A stretch of DNA of 52,413 nucleotides. Origin: Oxalobacter sp. (lineage in GTDB: Bacteria; Pseudomonadota; Gammaproteobacteria; Burkholderiales; Burkholderiaceae_D). Of this stretch, positions 8,662 through 17,927 are shown piece by piece. Each line of letters begins with the position of its first letter. The first letter of the stretch is position 1. The stretch is from NCBI GenBank assembly GCA_017524145.1, contig JAFWUI010000025.1:1-52413 (forward strand), written 5' to 3'. The notes under the pieces were generated by a model that saw only the letters and a program-made list of their open reading frames with translations, made no database searches and was not told the origin of the DNA. Both the position numbers and the translations under genes were made by a program.

Positions 8662-9591
8662 ATGAGCGATAAACTTCAGAAAATCCTTTTCCAAAATGCC
8701 AATGTCAGGGGTGGGCTTGTCGAACTTTCTGATGCCTGGACAGAAATGCTGTCTCATCAGGCATACCCTACTCCTGTCATCAGACTGCTTGGAGAAATGA
8801 CAGCAGCCGTTGCCCTTCTCAGTGGAAGCATAAAATTCAATGGCTCGACGGTCATGCAGATCCATGGTGATGGCCCTGTCCGCCTGCTGGTCGTTGAATG
8901 CAGCAACACCATGCAGATCAGGGCAACAGCAAAACTCAATGACCATATACCAGTCCAGGAAACGGATACATTCAGCAGACTGGTCAATGCCAATGGACAG
9001 GGACGCTGCATCATCACCCTTGACCCTCATGAGAAAATTCCAGGACAGCGTCCTTATCAAGGCATAGTCTCACTGGATGGCAGAACCGTTGCTGAGGTTA
9101 TTGAAAATTATATGAAGCGTTCTGAACAGCTTGATACCCGGATATGGCTGGCTGCCGATACTGCCAACGCAAAGGGATTGATGCTCCAAAGGATGCCCGC
9201 CCAGCTGGATGAAAAAGGGGCTGCTATCACAGACAGCAAAGACGATGAAGACCATTGGCATCATCTGGTTGCCCTGGCATCAACGCTGACTGCCAATGAA
9301 ATGCTGGCAACAGATATCGAAACACTTCAACACCGGTTGTTCTGGGAAGAGGATATGACCGCTTTTGATGCACTGCACCCTGTTTTCCATTGCAGCTGCA
9401 GCCGTGAGAAGGTTGGGAACATGCTTAAGATGCTGGGGCACGCAGAAGTCAACCAAGCCCTTAAGGAGCAGGGCGCCCTGACCATCAATTGTGATTACTG
9501 CGGGAAATCCTATACTTTTGACAGCATCGACTGTAATGCCTTGTTCTCCCCAACCATCACATCTGATCCCCCTTCCGGAACACGTCATTGA
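8662..9591 (+). CDS. hslO: Redox-regulated holdase chaperone Hsp33
   Basis: Cytosolic chaperone activated by oxidation, protecting unfolded proteins under oxidative and heat stress. At 309 aa it is close to the family norm. The C-terminal redox switch is intact: CSC at residues 244-246 and CDYC at 277-280 form the zinc site. The start at 8662 (MSDKLQKILF) is chosen over upstream in-frame starts because those residues overlap the gamma-carbonic-anhydrase gene in another frame and do not match Hsp33. A hairpin between the convergent hslO and DUF349 genes probably ends the transcript. Confidence 0.96.
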   Translation: MSDKLQKILFQNANVRGGLVELSDAWTEMLSHQAYPTPVIRLLGEMTAAVALLSGSIKFNGSTVMQIHGDGPVRLLVVECSNTMQIRATAKLNDHIPVQETDTFSRLVNANGQGRCIITLDPHEKIPGQRPYQGIVSLDGRTVAEVIENYMKRSEQLDTRIWLAADTANAKGLMLQRMPAQLDEKGAAITDSKDDEDHWHHLVALASTLTANEMLATDIETLQHRLFWEEDMTAFDALHPVFHCSCSREKVGNMLKMLGHAEVNQALKEQGALTINCDYCGKSYTFDSIDCNALFSPTITSDPPSGTRH

Positions 9592-9595
9592 GATA

Positions 9596-9627
9596 GATGG
9601 GATATGCGGGGCATACCCGCCCCCATC
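9596..9627. terminator. Hairpin between convergent genes
   Basis: GATGGG/CCCATC outer and GCGGG/CCCGC inner stems fill the 38-nt gap between the convergent hslO and DUF349 genes. There is no U-run, so this is a weak or Rho-assisted bidirectional stop at best. Confidence 0.45.
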
Positions 9628-9629
9628 CA

Positions 9630-12272
9630 TCATGCGGCTTTGGATACTTTTGTCAACAATGCACAAATCCGGGAGATATCACCTTCTTCGGCAGGGGCTG
9701 GCAATTCCAGCAATGCTTTCGCAACTTCTTCAGCAGAAGGTTTCCCGTCATTGCCCAGTGCATGCTGCTGCATTTCAGCCTGTTTCTGCTGACGTTCTTC
9801 CTCAAGCCCAACAGGTGATTCCAGTCCATAAACAACCTCAAATTCCAGCAGGCTGTTTTTCATATCCGTAAGATTGTTCAACAGACGGCGGGCATAAGCG
9901 ACATTCCTAGAAGCGGCAGCCTTGAGTCCATTATAGAAACGGTTGGATAACAGAGATTCAAGATGGCTGTCTGATAATGGCGGCAATGCCTTCCATCGTT
10001 GGTCGAAATCTTCATCCGAAAATGCCTCATCGAACCGCCCACTGTCAGAAAGGAATCCCAAAACCAGGTTTTCAAGCTCAGAACACAGTTTCAGTCTCTC
10101 GATAAGCCCTGAAGACACTGCTGTTGCCAATCCCTCTTTCTTCAGCCGCTTCAGCATTTCTGCACAACGGCTGACCGCTTCATCAAAACGTTTCTGAATT
10201 ACAGGACCAGAGGCCTGAGGGACGCCCCCAGTTTCATCCCACCGTCTTGTCAATGATTGGAACTGCTCATCAAAGGCATCCAGACCATCAGCCATATCCA
10301 AAGCTTCCAGTTCTGCACAAATCGATTCCTTCCGCTGGAGATTCTCAAGACGTCCCTGCTCCTCCTGCCTGTCTTTTTCCATCCGCCGGCCATGCAAAGC
10401 TTCACAGGCAGCCTTGAAACGGTTCCATAGTTTGCTGTCCTTGCGGTTATCCAATGGGAAATTCTTGGCAACAGCCTGCCATTTCAGCTGTATGGCACGG
10501 AGTTTTTTGCCCGATTCAGGATGGCTTGAATCAATTTTACCGATTTCTGCAATCAGGTCTTCACGCCGTTGTACTTCCAAGCGGGTCTGTTCATAAAGCT
10601 TGTCACGGACAGGCCCCAATGCTTCCGTCATTTCAGCATCCAGACGTTTTTTCTCATTCCTGCCGACAATCCCAAGCTGCCGCCAAGACAGTAAGGTCTG
10701 CCGGTAAAAATTGATGACAGGCTTCCAATCAACCGACCGACCAGCTTCCTTGGCCTTGTCAAACTCTTCCTGGAACCTTTCCGCATAAGTCTTGATATCA
10801 GCGATGATGCCTTCCGCATAACGGATATTCTTCTTTTTCCCTTCCGCATGCTCACGTGCATGGGCTAAAACCGGTTCATAAGCCTTATTGCAGGCAGCAT
10901 CAAATGTTGCCCACTGTTCCCGAGTCGCCATGCCAGAAACGGTATTCAATTCCTTCCATTGACTCCTCAACTGCATGACGGCATCCGCCAAGTCATCGAT
11001 ACTCAGCTTTTTCTGGCAAAGCGTTTCTGCCGCCTTGATCAGGTTCTCACGGGAAAGACGGTCACTCCATTTTGCCCAATCATTCAACTGACGCAGTTCA
11101 GCTTGCATCTGACTGCATTTTTCAAGAAGTCCCTTGTCAACAATCCGGCTGTCCAGATGAATCTGGCTGAGCGCTTCACTATGATGCTGTGCTTCCTGGA
11201 TGGCTCCCGCATCAATCGCTTCCCGCAATGCCTTCAGATGATTGTTGAAAGCCTCTCTGTCTTCTGCAGTCTCTTCCAGCAACTGTTGTCTTTCTTCCTG
11301 CTTTTTGGCTTCAGAAAGTGCTTTCTGCTGTTCTTTCTTGAGATTCTCACAAGCAATAATCTTATCGCGAAGCGCGCTATAACGTTTGAACAAAGGCGTA
11401 TAGTGGTCCTGTGTCACCTGAGGCAACTGCCCCCACTCCTGTTCCAATGCCAGCCTGTTGAGCGATTCAACCGGTTCCTGTTCATTTTTCTCCAACCAGA
11501 GAACCCTTGTCTGGACAGATTCCGACTCTTTGACCGATTTTTCAGTTTCTGATTTCAGATTCAGGAGTCTGGATTCAAATTCACCAATTGTATTCTTGGG
11601 CAAAGAAGACGCCTCAAGGGACTGTTTCCACCCTGCCAGCCGCTGTTCAAGGCCTGACAATACCGGAAGGATTTCCTCAGGATTTCCCGCCTGCTGTAGT
11701 ACAAGGGCATCCAAAGATTCCGAAGCCTGACGGATCTCCTGCTGGAGCGACAGCTGGTCCTGCAACCGGTCCCCAAGCTGTTTCAGGCAGGCTTCATAGT
11801 GCGCTTTCTTCTCGGCAGGAATCACCGCCTCATTGCCCTGATAGACATCATGCCAGTGGCGCTCAAGATCCGCCACCTGGTTCGGCGCAAGCCCTGCTTT
11901 CTTTACCAGACTGTCGGCTTCTGCCAGAACCGCATCAGCTTTTGCCAGGATTTCCTGGGACTGCTTCATCTCATTCAGGCGGTTCTGCATCAGACGGTAG
12001 ACACGGCGGTCTGTCTTCTGGGTGAATGCCCTGACCTCAGTCATCGCCTCAACGGATTGCAGTCTCAATGCTGCCGCATAACGGGCATCGGCAAAACGGG
12101 TCTCCTTCAGGAATTCGATAATGACAGACTCATCATCCGGCAGATGCTCTACACTCTGCACGGCTTCAATCTTGGCGTCATTCTGGACAGGCGCTGCTTT
12201 CTTCCTGCGCGGCTGCACATCCTGACGGACAGACTGCTTTCTGCCAAAAAGTTTCGATAAAAAACCAAACAT
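9630..12272 (-). CDS. DUF349 domain-containing protein
   Basis: Large soluble protein of 880 aa, rich in Glu, Lys, Gln and Leu, mostly predicted helix and coiled coil. It contains several DUF349-type helical repeats, recognised by segments such as LKWQAVAKNFPLD followed by LWNRFKAACEAL, and WRQLGIVGRNEKKRL. The N-terminus (MFGFLSKLFGRKQ) is short and basic-hydrophobic. Proteins of this architecture occur across beta- and gammaproteobacteria without a settled role. It stands alone and is divergent from mdcR. Its leader contains a terminator-like hairpin (12344-12370). Confidence 0.9.
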   Translation of the reverse strand: MFGFLSKLFGRKQSVRQDVQPRRKKAAPVQNDAKIEAVQSVEHLPDDESVIIEFLKETRFADARYAAALRLQSVEAMTEVRAFTQKTDRRVYRLMQNRLNEMKQSQEILAKADAVLAEADSLVKKAGLAPNQVADLERHWHDVYQGNEAVIPAEKKAHYEACLKQLGDRLQDQLSLQQEIRQASESLDALVLQQAGNPEEILPVLSGLEQRLAGWKQSLEASSLPKNTIGEFESRLLNLKSETEKSVKESESVQTRVLWLEKNEQEPVESLNRLALEQEWGQLPQVTQDHYTPLFKRYSALRDKIIACENLKKEQQKALSEAKKQEERQQLLEETAEDREAFNNHLKALREAIDAGAIQEAQHHSEALSQIHLDSRIVDKGLLEKCSQMQAELRQLNDWAKWSDRLSRENLIKAAETLCQKKLSIDDLADAVMQLRSQWKELNTVSGMATREQWATFDAACNKAYEPVLAHAREHAEGKKKNIRYAEGIIADIKTYAERFQEEFDKAKEAGRSVDWKPVINFYRQTLLSWRQLGIVGRNEKKRLDAEMTEALGPVRDKLYEQTRLEVQRREDLIAEIGKIDSSHPESGKKLRAIQLKWQAVAKNFPLDNRKDSKLWNRFKAACEALHGRRMEKDRQEEQGRLENLQRKESICAELEALDMADGLDAFDEQFQSLTRRWDETGGVPQASGPVIQKRFDEAVSRCAEMLKRLKKEGLATAVSSGLIERLKLCSELENLVLGFLSDSGRFDEAFSDEDFDQRWKALPPLSDSHLESLLSNRFYNGLKAAASRNVAYARRLLNNLTDMKNSLLEFEVVYGLESPVGLEEERQQKQAEMQQHALGNDGKPSAEEVAKALLELPAPAEEGDISRICALLTKVSKAA

Positions 12273-12343
12273 AAAATTACGGAACCCGTCACCTTCAAAA
12301 CACTATATGATAACAAGACAATCGGAAAATTGCTTTTCCTATC

Positions 12344-12370
12344 CAAAAAAAAAGCGCATTTTAACGCTTT
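12344..12370 (-). terminator. Intrinsic-terminator-like hairpin upstream of the DUF349 gene
   Basis: On the minus strand AAAGCG, an 8-nt loop and CGCTTT are followed by an unbroken T-run of nine or more. It lies about 75 nt before the DUF349 start and has no annotated minus-strand gene upstream. It may be an attenuator or the end of a small RNA. Confidence 0.55.
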
Positions 12371-12426
12371 GCCTTTCCCAGGAATTTCTCAAATCCTTCT
12401 CATTTTTTCTTGGTGGAAATCCGTAA

Positions 12427-12438
12427 TAAGATATCTTA
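12427..12438. promoter_or_regulatory. Perfect 12-bp palindrome in the mdcR/DUF349 intergenic region
   Basis: TAAGATATCTTA lies about 95 nt before mdcR in an AT-rich divergent promoter region. It is a plausible operator for MdcR autoregulation or another dimeric regulator. No family consensus was matched. Confidence 0.3.
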
Positions 12439-12533
12439 AGGATATTCTTATAGTATTAAAATGGAATATATAGATAGACAGTGACGGGATTAGCAGGGAC
12501 AATGCATCATCTGCACACCTTTTTGATAGACAC

Positions 12534-13463
12534 ATGCTCAACCCTGAACTGACCCTCCGGAAACTGGAAATCCTGCTGGCTTTCATGGAAAAACAGCACA
12601 TCGGACGTGCTGCGGAAAAACTCAGCATGTCCAACGTCAGCGTGCATCGGGCACTGCATTCACTGGAAGAAGTCTTACGCTGCCCCCTTTTCGTGCATAA
12701 CGGCCGCAACCTCAACCCCCTGCCAGCAGCAGAAACACTTGCCCGGTACGCCAGTGAACTGGTTGCCTTGACCCGCAGGGCTGTCGAAGCAACCCGTGAA
12801 ACCGCAGGATTCAGCAACGGACGCATGAGGCTTGGCAGCCTCTATTCCCTGACAACCGATTTTGTACCCCGCCTGATCCTAGGCCTGAAACAGCGCAGAC
12901 CCGAACTGCAGATCGACCTGTCAATGGATTCCAACCAGAACATGATGGCAAAACTGCAGGACCAGCATCTGGATGCCGTCCTGCTATCCCTGAAAGACAG
13001 GGAACAGCAGGTTGCCGGTATGGAAATCCTGCCACTGTTTGAAGACCCGCTCTACCTGGCCGCCCCTGCCCATTCCCAAGCAGCCAGCCATTTCCCTGCT
13101 TCCGGTACCATTGACCTGAAAACCTTCCAGAAGGAACGTTTTGTCGCATTGAATGAAGGCTTTGCAACAACACAGGGCGCAGATGAAGCTTTCAGGGAAG
13201 CAGGCTTCACCCCTGATACTGTCACCCGTCTGGATGATATTTTCTCCCTGATGAACCTCGTACAGGCAGGCGTGGGATGCGCCATTGTCCCAAGACGTAT
13301 CAGCCAAGCTTACAGCAAAGGGGTTGTTTTCGCAGAACTGGACAGCCAGTATCAGAACCGTCAGCAGATTGCGATGGTTTTCCCTCGCAACAAGGAACGC
13401 GATCCCGATACGTTGTCACTGATTGCCGAAGCCAGGATGGTCGCCAAATCATACCGTACCTGA
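12534..13463 (+). CDS. mdcR: LysR-family regulator of malonate decarboxylation
   Basis: LysR-type transcription factor, 309 aa: a winged helix-turn-helix at about residues 8-65 (RKLEILLAFMEKQHIGRAAE, then SNVSVHRALHSLEE) and a periplasmic-binding-protein-like effector domain from about 95 to the end. MdcR-type regulators sense malonate and activate mdc operons. The assignment rests on LysR features and on position, 12 nt from and convergent with mdcH. A T-N11-A operator in front of mdcA (19664-19686) is its likely target. The start at ATG 12534 has only a weak RBS. Confidence 0.87.
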   Translation: MLNPELTLRKLEILLAFMEKQHIGRAAEKLSMSNVSVHRALHSLEEVLRCPLFVHNGRNLNPLPAAETLARYASELVALTRRAVEATRETAGFSNGRMRLGSLYSLTTDFVPRLILGLKQRRPELQIDLSMDSNQNMMAKLQDQHLDAVLLSLKDREQQVAGMEILPLFEDPLYLAAPAHSQAASHFPASGTIDLKTFQKERFVALNEGFATTQGADEAFREAGFTPDTVTRLDDIFSLMNLVQAGVGCAIVPRRISQAYSKGVVFAELDSQYQNRQQIAMVFPRNKERDPDTLSLIAEARMVAKSYRT

Positions 13464-13475
13464 CTGCACGAGACA

Positions 13476-14408
13476 TCACCGCCGCTTCAATCTCAAGATA
13501 AGCTGAAGCACAGATTCGATGCCTTGCTGCTGGACAGCAACGGCTTCCCCCTGTTCCATGACCCTGGAAAACAGTCCAGTCAAGACAGAACCTGGCGGCA
13601 TCTCAACAGCAAGCCTTGCGCCTCTTTCGTAAGCGGCTGTCATTGCGTTGAACCAGCGGACAGGCCGAGCCATATTGTTGGCAATATCATCGGCAATCCG
13701 CTCTGGCTGCCAGAGCACACGCCCTGTACTGCCACTGAGATAAGCTGTTTTAGGCCTCTTCATCGGGACAGCATTGACTGCTTCCTCAAATACCGCAGCA
13801 GGTCTATCCAGCAAGGGGCAATGTGACGGCACAGCAACCTTCAGCCGTTCAGCCCTTGCACTGTACTCTTCACGTGCAAGCTGCATGACCTTCTGCATGG
13901 CGGTTTCAGAGCCTGCAATGACAAATTGGTCAGATGCATTGAAATTCGCCATATAGACAGGCATATCCGGTGCATTGACTGAATCGACCAGTTTCACCAA
14001 TGGCGTTTCTGTCACACCGCTGATGGCGGAAAGGCCATAGCCTTCCGGCCAAGCCGACTGCATCAGGTCACCCCGTAAGGCAACCAGCCTGACCGCATCT
14101 TCAAAACCCAATGCCCCGGATACAACGGCTGCTGGGAATGCACCAATTGAAAGACCAGAAACAAAATCCGGCTTTGCCCTCTGCTTTGCCAGCCAATCTG
14201 CACTGGCGACACCGGCAATCAGGATGCAGAGCTGGACAGCACGGGTTGTCTTCAAGGCTTCAGGGGTATCCAATGCCAGGACATCTTCTCCCAATGCATT
14301 AGAAGCCTTCGCATACCATCTATCACAGGGTATCTGCCCTGCCAACGCATGCAACATACCGGGAACCTGGGCACCCTGCCCTGGGAAAGTGAAAATCACC
14401 CTATCCAT
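13476..14408 (-). CDS. mdcH: Malonate decarboxylase subunit epsilon (malonyl-CoA:ACP transacylase type)
   Basis: Loads a malonyl group from malonyl-CoA onto the prosthetic group of the decarboxylase carrier protein to prime the enzyme. At 310 aa it has the FabD-like acyltransferase fold: TFPGQGAQVPGM at the N-terminus, nucleophile elbow SGLSIGAF (Ser87) and the active-site His in VPSHCPLLD. The ATG at 14408 overlaps the mdcG stop by 8 nt, showing translational coupling; a TTG one codon upstream also exists. Last gene of the mdc operon. Confidence 0.93.
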   Translation of the reverse strand: MDRVIFTFPGQGAQVPGMLHALAGQIPCDRWYAKASNALGEDVLALDTPEALKTTRAVQLCILIAGVASADWLAKQRAKPDFVSGLSIGAFPAAVVSGALGFEDAVRLVALRGDLMQSAWPEGYGLSAISGVTETPLVKLVDSVNAPDMPVYMANFNASDQFVIAGSETAMQKVMQLAREEYSARAERLKVAVPSHCPLLDRPAAVFEEAVNAVPMKRPKTAYLSGSTGRVLWQPERIADDIANNMARPVRWFNAMTAAYERGARLAVEMPPGSVLTGLFSRVMEQGEAVAVQQQGIESVLQLILRLKRR

Positions 14409-15090
14409 CAACCTGCCTTTCCAATGGTTTCATTTGCCAAGGAGCCACCGTCAGGACAGGTCCCTGATTGGTCTTCAGCAAAACCCTGCCTGTCCCTTCG
14501 CGCAGCCATTCTTTCAGTGAAAACGCGCCTGCCGGAACCTCGACCTGGATATCCGTACGGCATGGCAACTGCTCCAGGATTTCAGACACTTCCGAGAAAT
14601 GCGTTTTTGGCACAGGTTCAGGGCAACGAACCAGCAGGTCAAGGTCGCTTTCATCATGCATCACCGCCAATCCTGTCGCCAAGGCAAATGCACAGCTTCC
14701 AGTGACACCCCAAACAGCTTCCCAACCGGTCTCCAACAGCATCTGGAGTGCCTTCACCGGCTTCATCCCTGAAAAAGGCACGTCTTCCATAATCCGGAGA
14801 CTGTCAATGATATCTTCTGGAGACAGTTTCCTGACCACATCCTGACGACTGATCCATGTTGCTACACGCTCCGAACGTTTCCTGCCCCGGATACCGACCG
14901 GTATCAGGCCATCCGCCGAAAAATCCCGCCGGACAACGACCGGCATATCATCAGTCCAGAAAGCAGCAACCCACTCTGGCAGACCACATTTCCCAGACAG
15001 GGCACGGGGTTTCAGCCAGAGCAGGTCATGGGCGCGATAAACACCACCCTGGAAAGAACGGAGAGCGGTTTCCTTCCCTTTGGCAGTCAT
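14401..15090 (-). CDS. mdcG: Malonate decarboxylase holo-ACP synthase (phosphoribosyl-dephospho-CoA transferase)
   Basis: Transfers the 2'-(5''-triphosphoribosyl)-3'-dephospho-CoA group made by MdcB onto the serine of MdcC. Length is 229 aa. Family features are the N-terminal YRAHDLLWLKPRAL and a nucleotidyltransferase-like HDESDLDLLVRCP containing the acidic metal-binding residues, around 150-160. It lies in the usual place between mdcE and mdcH, 21 nt after mdcE, with its end overlapping mdcH. Confidence 0.92.
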   Translation of the reverse strand: MTAKGKETALRSFQGGVYRAHDLLWLKPRALSGKCGLPEWVAAFWTDDMPVVVRRDFSADGLIPVGIRGRKRSERVATWISRQDVVRKLSPEDIIDSLRIMEDVPFSGMKPVKALQMLLETGWEAVWGVTGSCAFALATGLAVMHDESDLDLLVRCPEPVPKTHFSEVSEILEQLPCRTDIQVEVPAGAFSLKEWLREGTGRVLLKTNQGPVLTVAPWQMKPLERQVDG

Positions 15091-15111
15091 CGCAGTTTTC
15101 CTTCCAGCTTT

Positions 15112-15924
15112 TCAGGCAGCCCACTGCTCACGCATCATCCGACGGACCAGTACCGTACCGGCACGGTTTGGAGAACCCAACCGGTTATCCAGCGAGGTAC
15201 CATGATTCCTTGCCGTGACAACGGCCTTCTTGACTGTTTCAACCACCAGATTGACTTCTGCTTTGGTCGGTGATGACGGGTCAGCAATATCCAGCAGTTT
15301 TTCCAGCAGTCCCAAGGTTGCGTAGTTGGAAATGTCATAAGCCATCGGAGGAATGGTTGATGCCAGTTCTTCCAGGGAATCCACTGTCCGCTTCGTAATC
15401 CTGGCAGCAGATGCCTTGCCCATCGCATGAATCAGGACTTCCTTATCATTGAAAGCAATCAGACGGTTCGCCTGATAACCATGTGCCAGGAACGCACCAG
15501 ACATCGCCTTGCCGACAATCAGCCCGATGACCGGATGACCGGCAAGACGGGCAGTGGCATAAGCACCTGCGGCTGCAGAAAGTGCCAGATGAATGCCAAA
15601 AGCCTCTTCCCGACGACCATATGCCTGGGAAGGCACATCGATGACCGCAATGATTGCCCGTTTTTCCGCCTTGTCCCTGTCCTGCTCGACTGCCTCAGCG
15701 ACAACCTTACCCAAAGCCCATCCTTCCAGAAGGCCGACTTCACCCCTTGCGGCACGGGGATACTGATTGTCAGGATCAGGCACCACAGCAATCATACGGG
15801 CAGCCTTGCCATCCAGTTCACCATCGGCAACCCTGACAGAAGCACATTGACCGGTACGGACGGTATAACCCTCTGTCATGATATCGAACCAGATATCGCC
15901 CCGGGATAGTTTCTTATCAACCAT
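15112..15924 (-). CDS. mdcE: Malonate decarboxylase subunit gamma
   Basis: With MdcD forms the carboxyltransferase-like part that decarboxylates malonyl-S-ACP to acetyl-S-ACP. Crotonase-superfamily fold, 270 aa, with AIIAVIDVPSQAYGRREEAFG and VIGLIVGKAMSGAFLAHGYQ-type oxyanion segments. No biotin domain is associated, in agreement with the biotin-independent system. Two start codons are possible: ATG 15930 overlaps the mdcD stop, while ATG 15924 is better spaced from the GGAAGGAG ribosome site and is preferred. It ends 21 nt before mdcG. Confidence 0.93.
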   Translation of the reverse strand: MVDKKLSRGDIWFDIMTEGYTVRTGQCASVRVADGELDGKAARMIAVVPDPDNQYPRAARGEVGLLEGWALGKVVAEAVEQDRDKAEKRAIIAVIDVPSQAYGRREEAFGIHLALSAAAGAYATARLAGHPVIGLIVGKAMSGAFLAHGYQANRLIAFNDKEVLIHAMGKASAARITKRTVDSLEELASTIPPMAYDISNYATLGLLEKLLDIADPSSPTKAEVNLVVETVKKAVVTARNHGTSLDNRLGSPNRAGTVLVRRMMREQWAA

Positions 15925-15926
15925 TT

Positions 15927-16760
15927 TCATGCTCCTTCCGCAAAGAGTTCTGTTACCATATCCGCATTGACCTGCTTGGATGTATCAAAAGACACCAATC
16001 GGTTCAGGAATTCATCATAACGTTCACACCGCAGTGATTCCGGGCGTCCCTTCTCAATGAAATCAATGACAGCACCACGGATATCCTGAAGGGAATCTTC
16101 CGCCAGGTAATCCACAAAGCCGTTACGGGCACGTGCCTCACCGCCTGTCATGCTCCAGATGAACGGCCTGTCACGGGAATCATATTCAGCAATACCGGCT
16201 TCCTGTTCGATGACCTGGGGACCATTCAGTCCCAGACGGGCTTCACGGGTGACAATCAGACGGCTACAGAGCGCAGCGGCAATCGACATCCCCCCGAAAC
16301 AGCCGACCGTCCCAGCAACAATCCCGATAACCGGTACATAACGGCGGAGATTGACAATCGCTGCATGGATATCAGCGATTGCAGCCAGCCCCAGATTGGC
16401 TTCCTGAAGGCGCACACCGCCTGTTTCAAGGCACAGGACAGCCTGGGTGGTCTTGCCTTTGGCACAGTCTTCTGTTGCCAGGTCCAACGCCGCAGCCATC
16501 TTCGCACCGGAAATCTCGCCCATGCTACCGCCTTGGAAAACACCTTCAATCGCGACAACGACTGACCGTCTGCCATTGATGGTGCCCTGTGCAACCACCA
16601 TGCCATCATCTGCCTGTGGCACAATCCCCTGTGGTTCCAGCCATGGCGACATCACAAAATCAAACGGTCCCAGCAGTTCACGGTAACTGCCTGCATCCAG
16701 CAGCCCCTTTGCGCGGTCACGCGCTGACAGTTCAATAAAGCGGACATCCTGCTTACTCAT
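15927..16760 (-). CDS. mdcD: Malonate decarboxylase subunit beta
   Basis: Partner of MdcE in the decarboxylation step, 277 aa, related to acetyl-CoA carboxylase beta and crotonase-fold proteins. Visible features are SARDRAKGLLDAGSYRELLGPFD near the N-terminus, a glycine-rich GIVAGTVGCFGGMSIAAALC segment and a LGLNGPQVIEQEAG loop. The ATG at 16760 is chosen because GGAGGAGG lies at ideal distance; it overlaps the mdcC stop by 8 nt. The end overlaps the mdcE start region, so C, D and E are translationally coupled. Confidence 0.94.
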   Translation of the reverse strand: MSKQDVRFIELSARDRAKGLLDAGSYRELLGPFDFVMSPWLEPQGIVPQADDGMVVAQGTINGRRSVVVAIEGVFQGGSMGEISGAKMAAALDLATEDCAKGKTTQAVLCLETGGVRLQEANLGLAAIADIHAAIVNLRRYVPVIGIVAGTVGCFGGMSIAAALCSRLIVTREARLGLNGPQVIEQEAGIAEYDSRDRPFIWSMTGGEARARNGFVDYLAEDSLQDIRGAVIDFIEKGRPESLRCERYDEFLNRLVSFDTSKQVNADMVTELFAEGA

Positions 16761-17052
16761 AATCAGCCTCCTCCAAAACCTGTTCAATCCTCAACCGTGC
16801 AACCCCTGGTGTCGCGCCAAAATCATGGACAACCAGTTGCCCCGCAGGCAATCTGCGTGCTGTTGCAATACGGTCAAACAGACGCTGCCAGCGCAACGTA
16901 CTGCCATCAACCGAAGTCCTGACAACAATGGACAACTCTGCAACTGAACCAGGCCTGAACAGGACTTCTAGGTCGCCTGACCCAACAACACCTGCCAATG
17001 CCTGCCTGCCTTTCCCGGCAGTTCCCGGATATGTCAATTCAATCTTTTCCAT
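16753..17052 (-). CDS. mdcC: Malonate decarboxylase acyl carrier protein (subunit delta)
   Basis: Small acyl carrier protein of 99 aa that carries acetyl and malonyl groups on a phosphoribosyl-dephospho-CoA arm. Ser25 in GVVGSGDLEVLF matches the known attachment serine of this family. It resembles the citrate lyase gamma subunit (CitD) rather than fatty-acid ACP. It starts 11 nt after mdcB, and its stop overlaps the mdcD start. Confidence 0.94.
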   Translation of the reverse strand: MEKIELTYPGTAGKGRQALAGVVGSGDLEVLFRPGSVAELSIVVRTSVDGSTLRWQRLFDRIATARRLPAGQLVVHDFGATPGVARLRIEQVLEEADYE

Positions 17053-17063
17053 GTCTTTCCCCC

Positions 17064-17927
17064 TTATGCCTTCGTGATGCTGTCCAAGAAAAACGCTGCC
17101 GCCAGCAGATCGGCTGCACCACCCGGTGAAACATTTGCTTCTATCATGTCCTTTTCAAGCCGGTCATATGCCTTCCGGCCAGACAGGCTGCCGAAACCAC
17201 CTTCATCCAGAACCTTCCGTGCACCTTTATTCATTGTCTGCAAAGCATCCTCCCCGCCCCGTGACAGGACACAGGTATCCGGCAGGTCTGCCATGATTGC
17301 CATCAATGCGTCGATATGCGCAACCTGTCTGGTAGCCATACCAGCTGTTTCATTCCCATACAGCTTGCGGAGATACGGCAGAGCCTTCATCACATGCGGG
17401 AAACCCATCTGTGCTTCCCCACGCGCGCCCGGCACACGGTACCGATGACAGGCATACTGCCCTTTCGAGAACACTGACGGGCAAGCGGTGTCTTCGATAC
17501 GCGCCAGTGACGCAGCAGTTGCAACCAACTCCCGGGCAGAAACTTCCCCCTGATGCATGGCAGAAGCTGTTGCCATCAAACCAAGGCTCCAGACAGCACC
17601 CCGATGGGTATTGACGCCACCTGTCACCTGCATCATTTCCTTTTCCCCCTGGCGGCCGATGGCACCGATCTGACGGCGCAGCGCAGAATCTGGCTTCCGC
17701 ATCCAACCTGCCAATGCCATCCGGTAAAAAGTCGGTTCCAAAGACTGCGCAGACCTTTCCATCAGAGCCAGGTCCATGTCGGTATGGGCACCGCTTCCAC
17801 GCCGGTCAACCAGACCGGGTTTCGGTGTCAGCCGTGCCTCCTCCAGCAATGCCCTGACAGCCTTTGCTGCAAGTCCTGAAGCCATGGCTTCAACACGGTC
17901 AACATCCAGTTTCCTCTGCGCCATCAT
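17064..17927 (-). CDS. mdcB: Triphosphoribosyl-dephospho-CoA synthase
   Basis: Condenses dephospho-CoA with ATP to give the precursor of the MdcC prosthetic group. CitG-like protein of 287 aa with ALLEEARLTPKPGLVDRRGSG near the N-terminus, VTGGVNTHRGAVWSLGLM in the middle and NVSPGGAADLLAA at the C-terminus. The ATG at 17927 shares bases with the mdcA TGA stop (TGATG) and has CAGGAG upstream; a second ATG follows at once. Confidence 0.94.
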   Translation of the reverse strand: MMAQRKLDVDRVEAMASGLAAKAVRALLEEARLTPKPGLVDRRGSGAHTDMDLALMERSAQSLEPTFYRMALAGWMRKPDSALRRQIGAIGRQGEKEMMQVTGGVNTHRGAVWSLGLMATASAMHQGEVSARELVATAASLARIEDTACPSVFSKGQYACHRYRVPGARGEAQMGFPHVMKALPYLRKLYGNETAGMATRQVAHIDALMAIMADLPDTCVLSRGGEDALQTMNKGARKVLDEGGFGSLSGRKAYDRLEKDMIEANVSPGGAADLLAAAFFLDSITKA

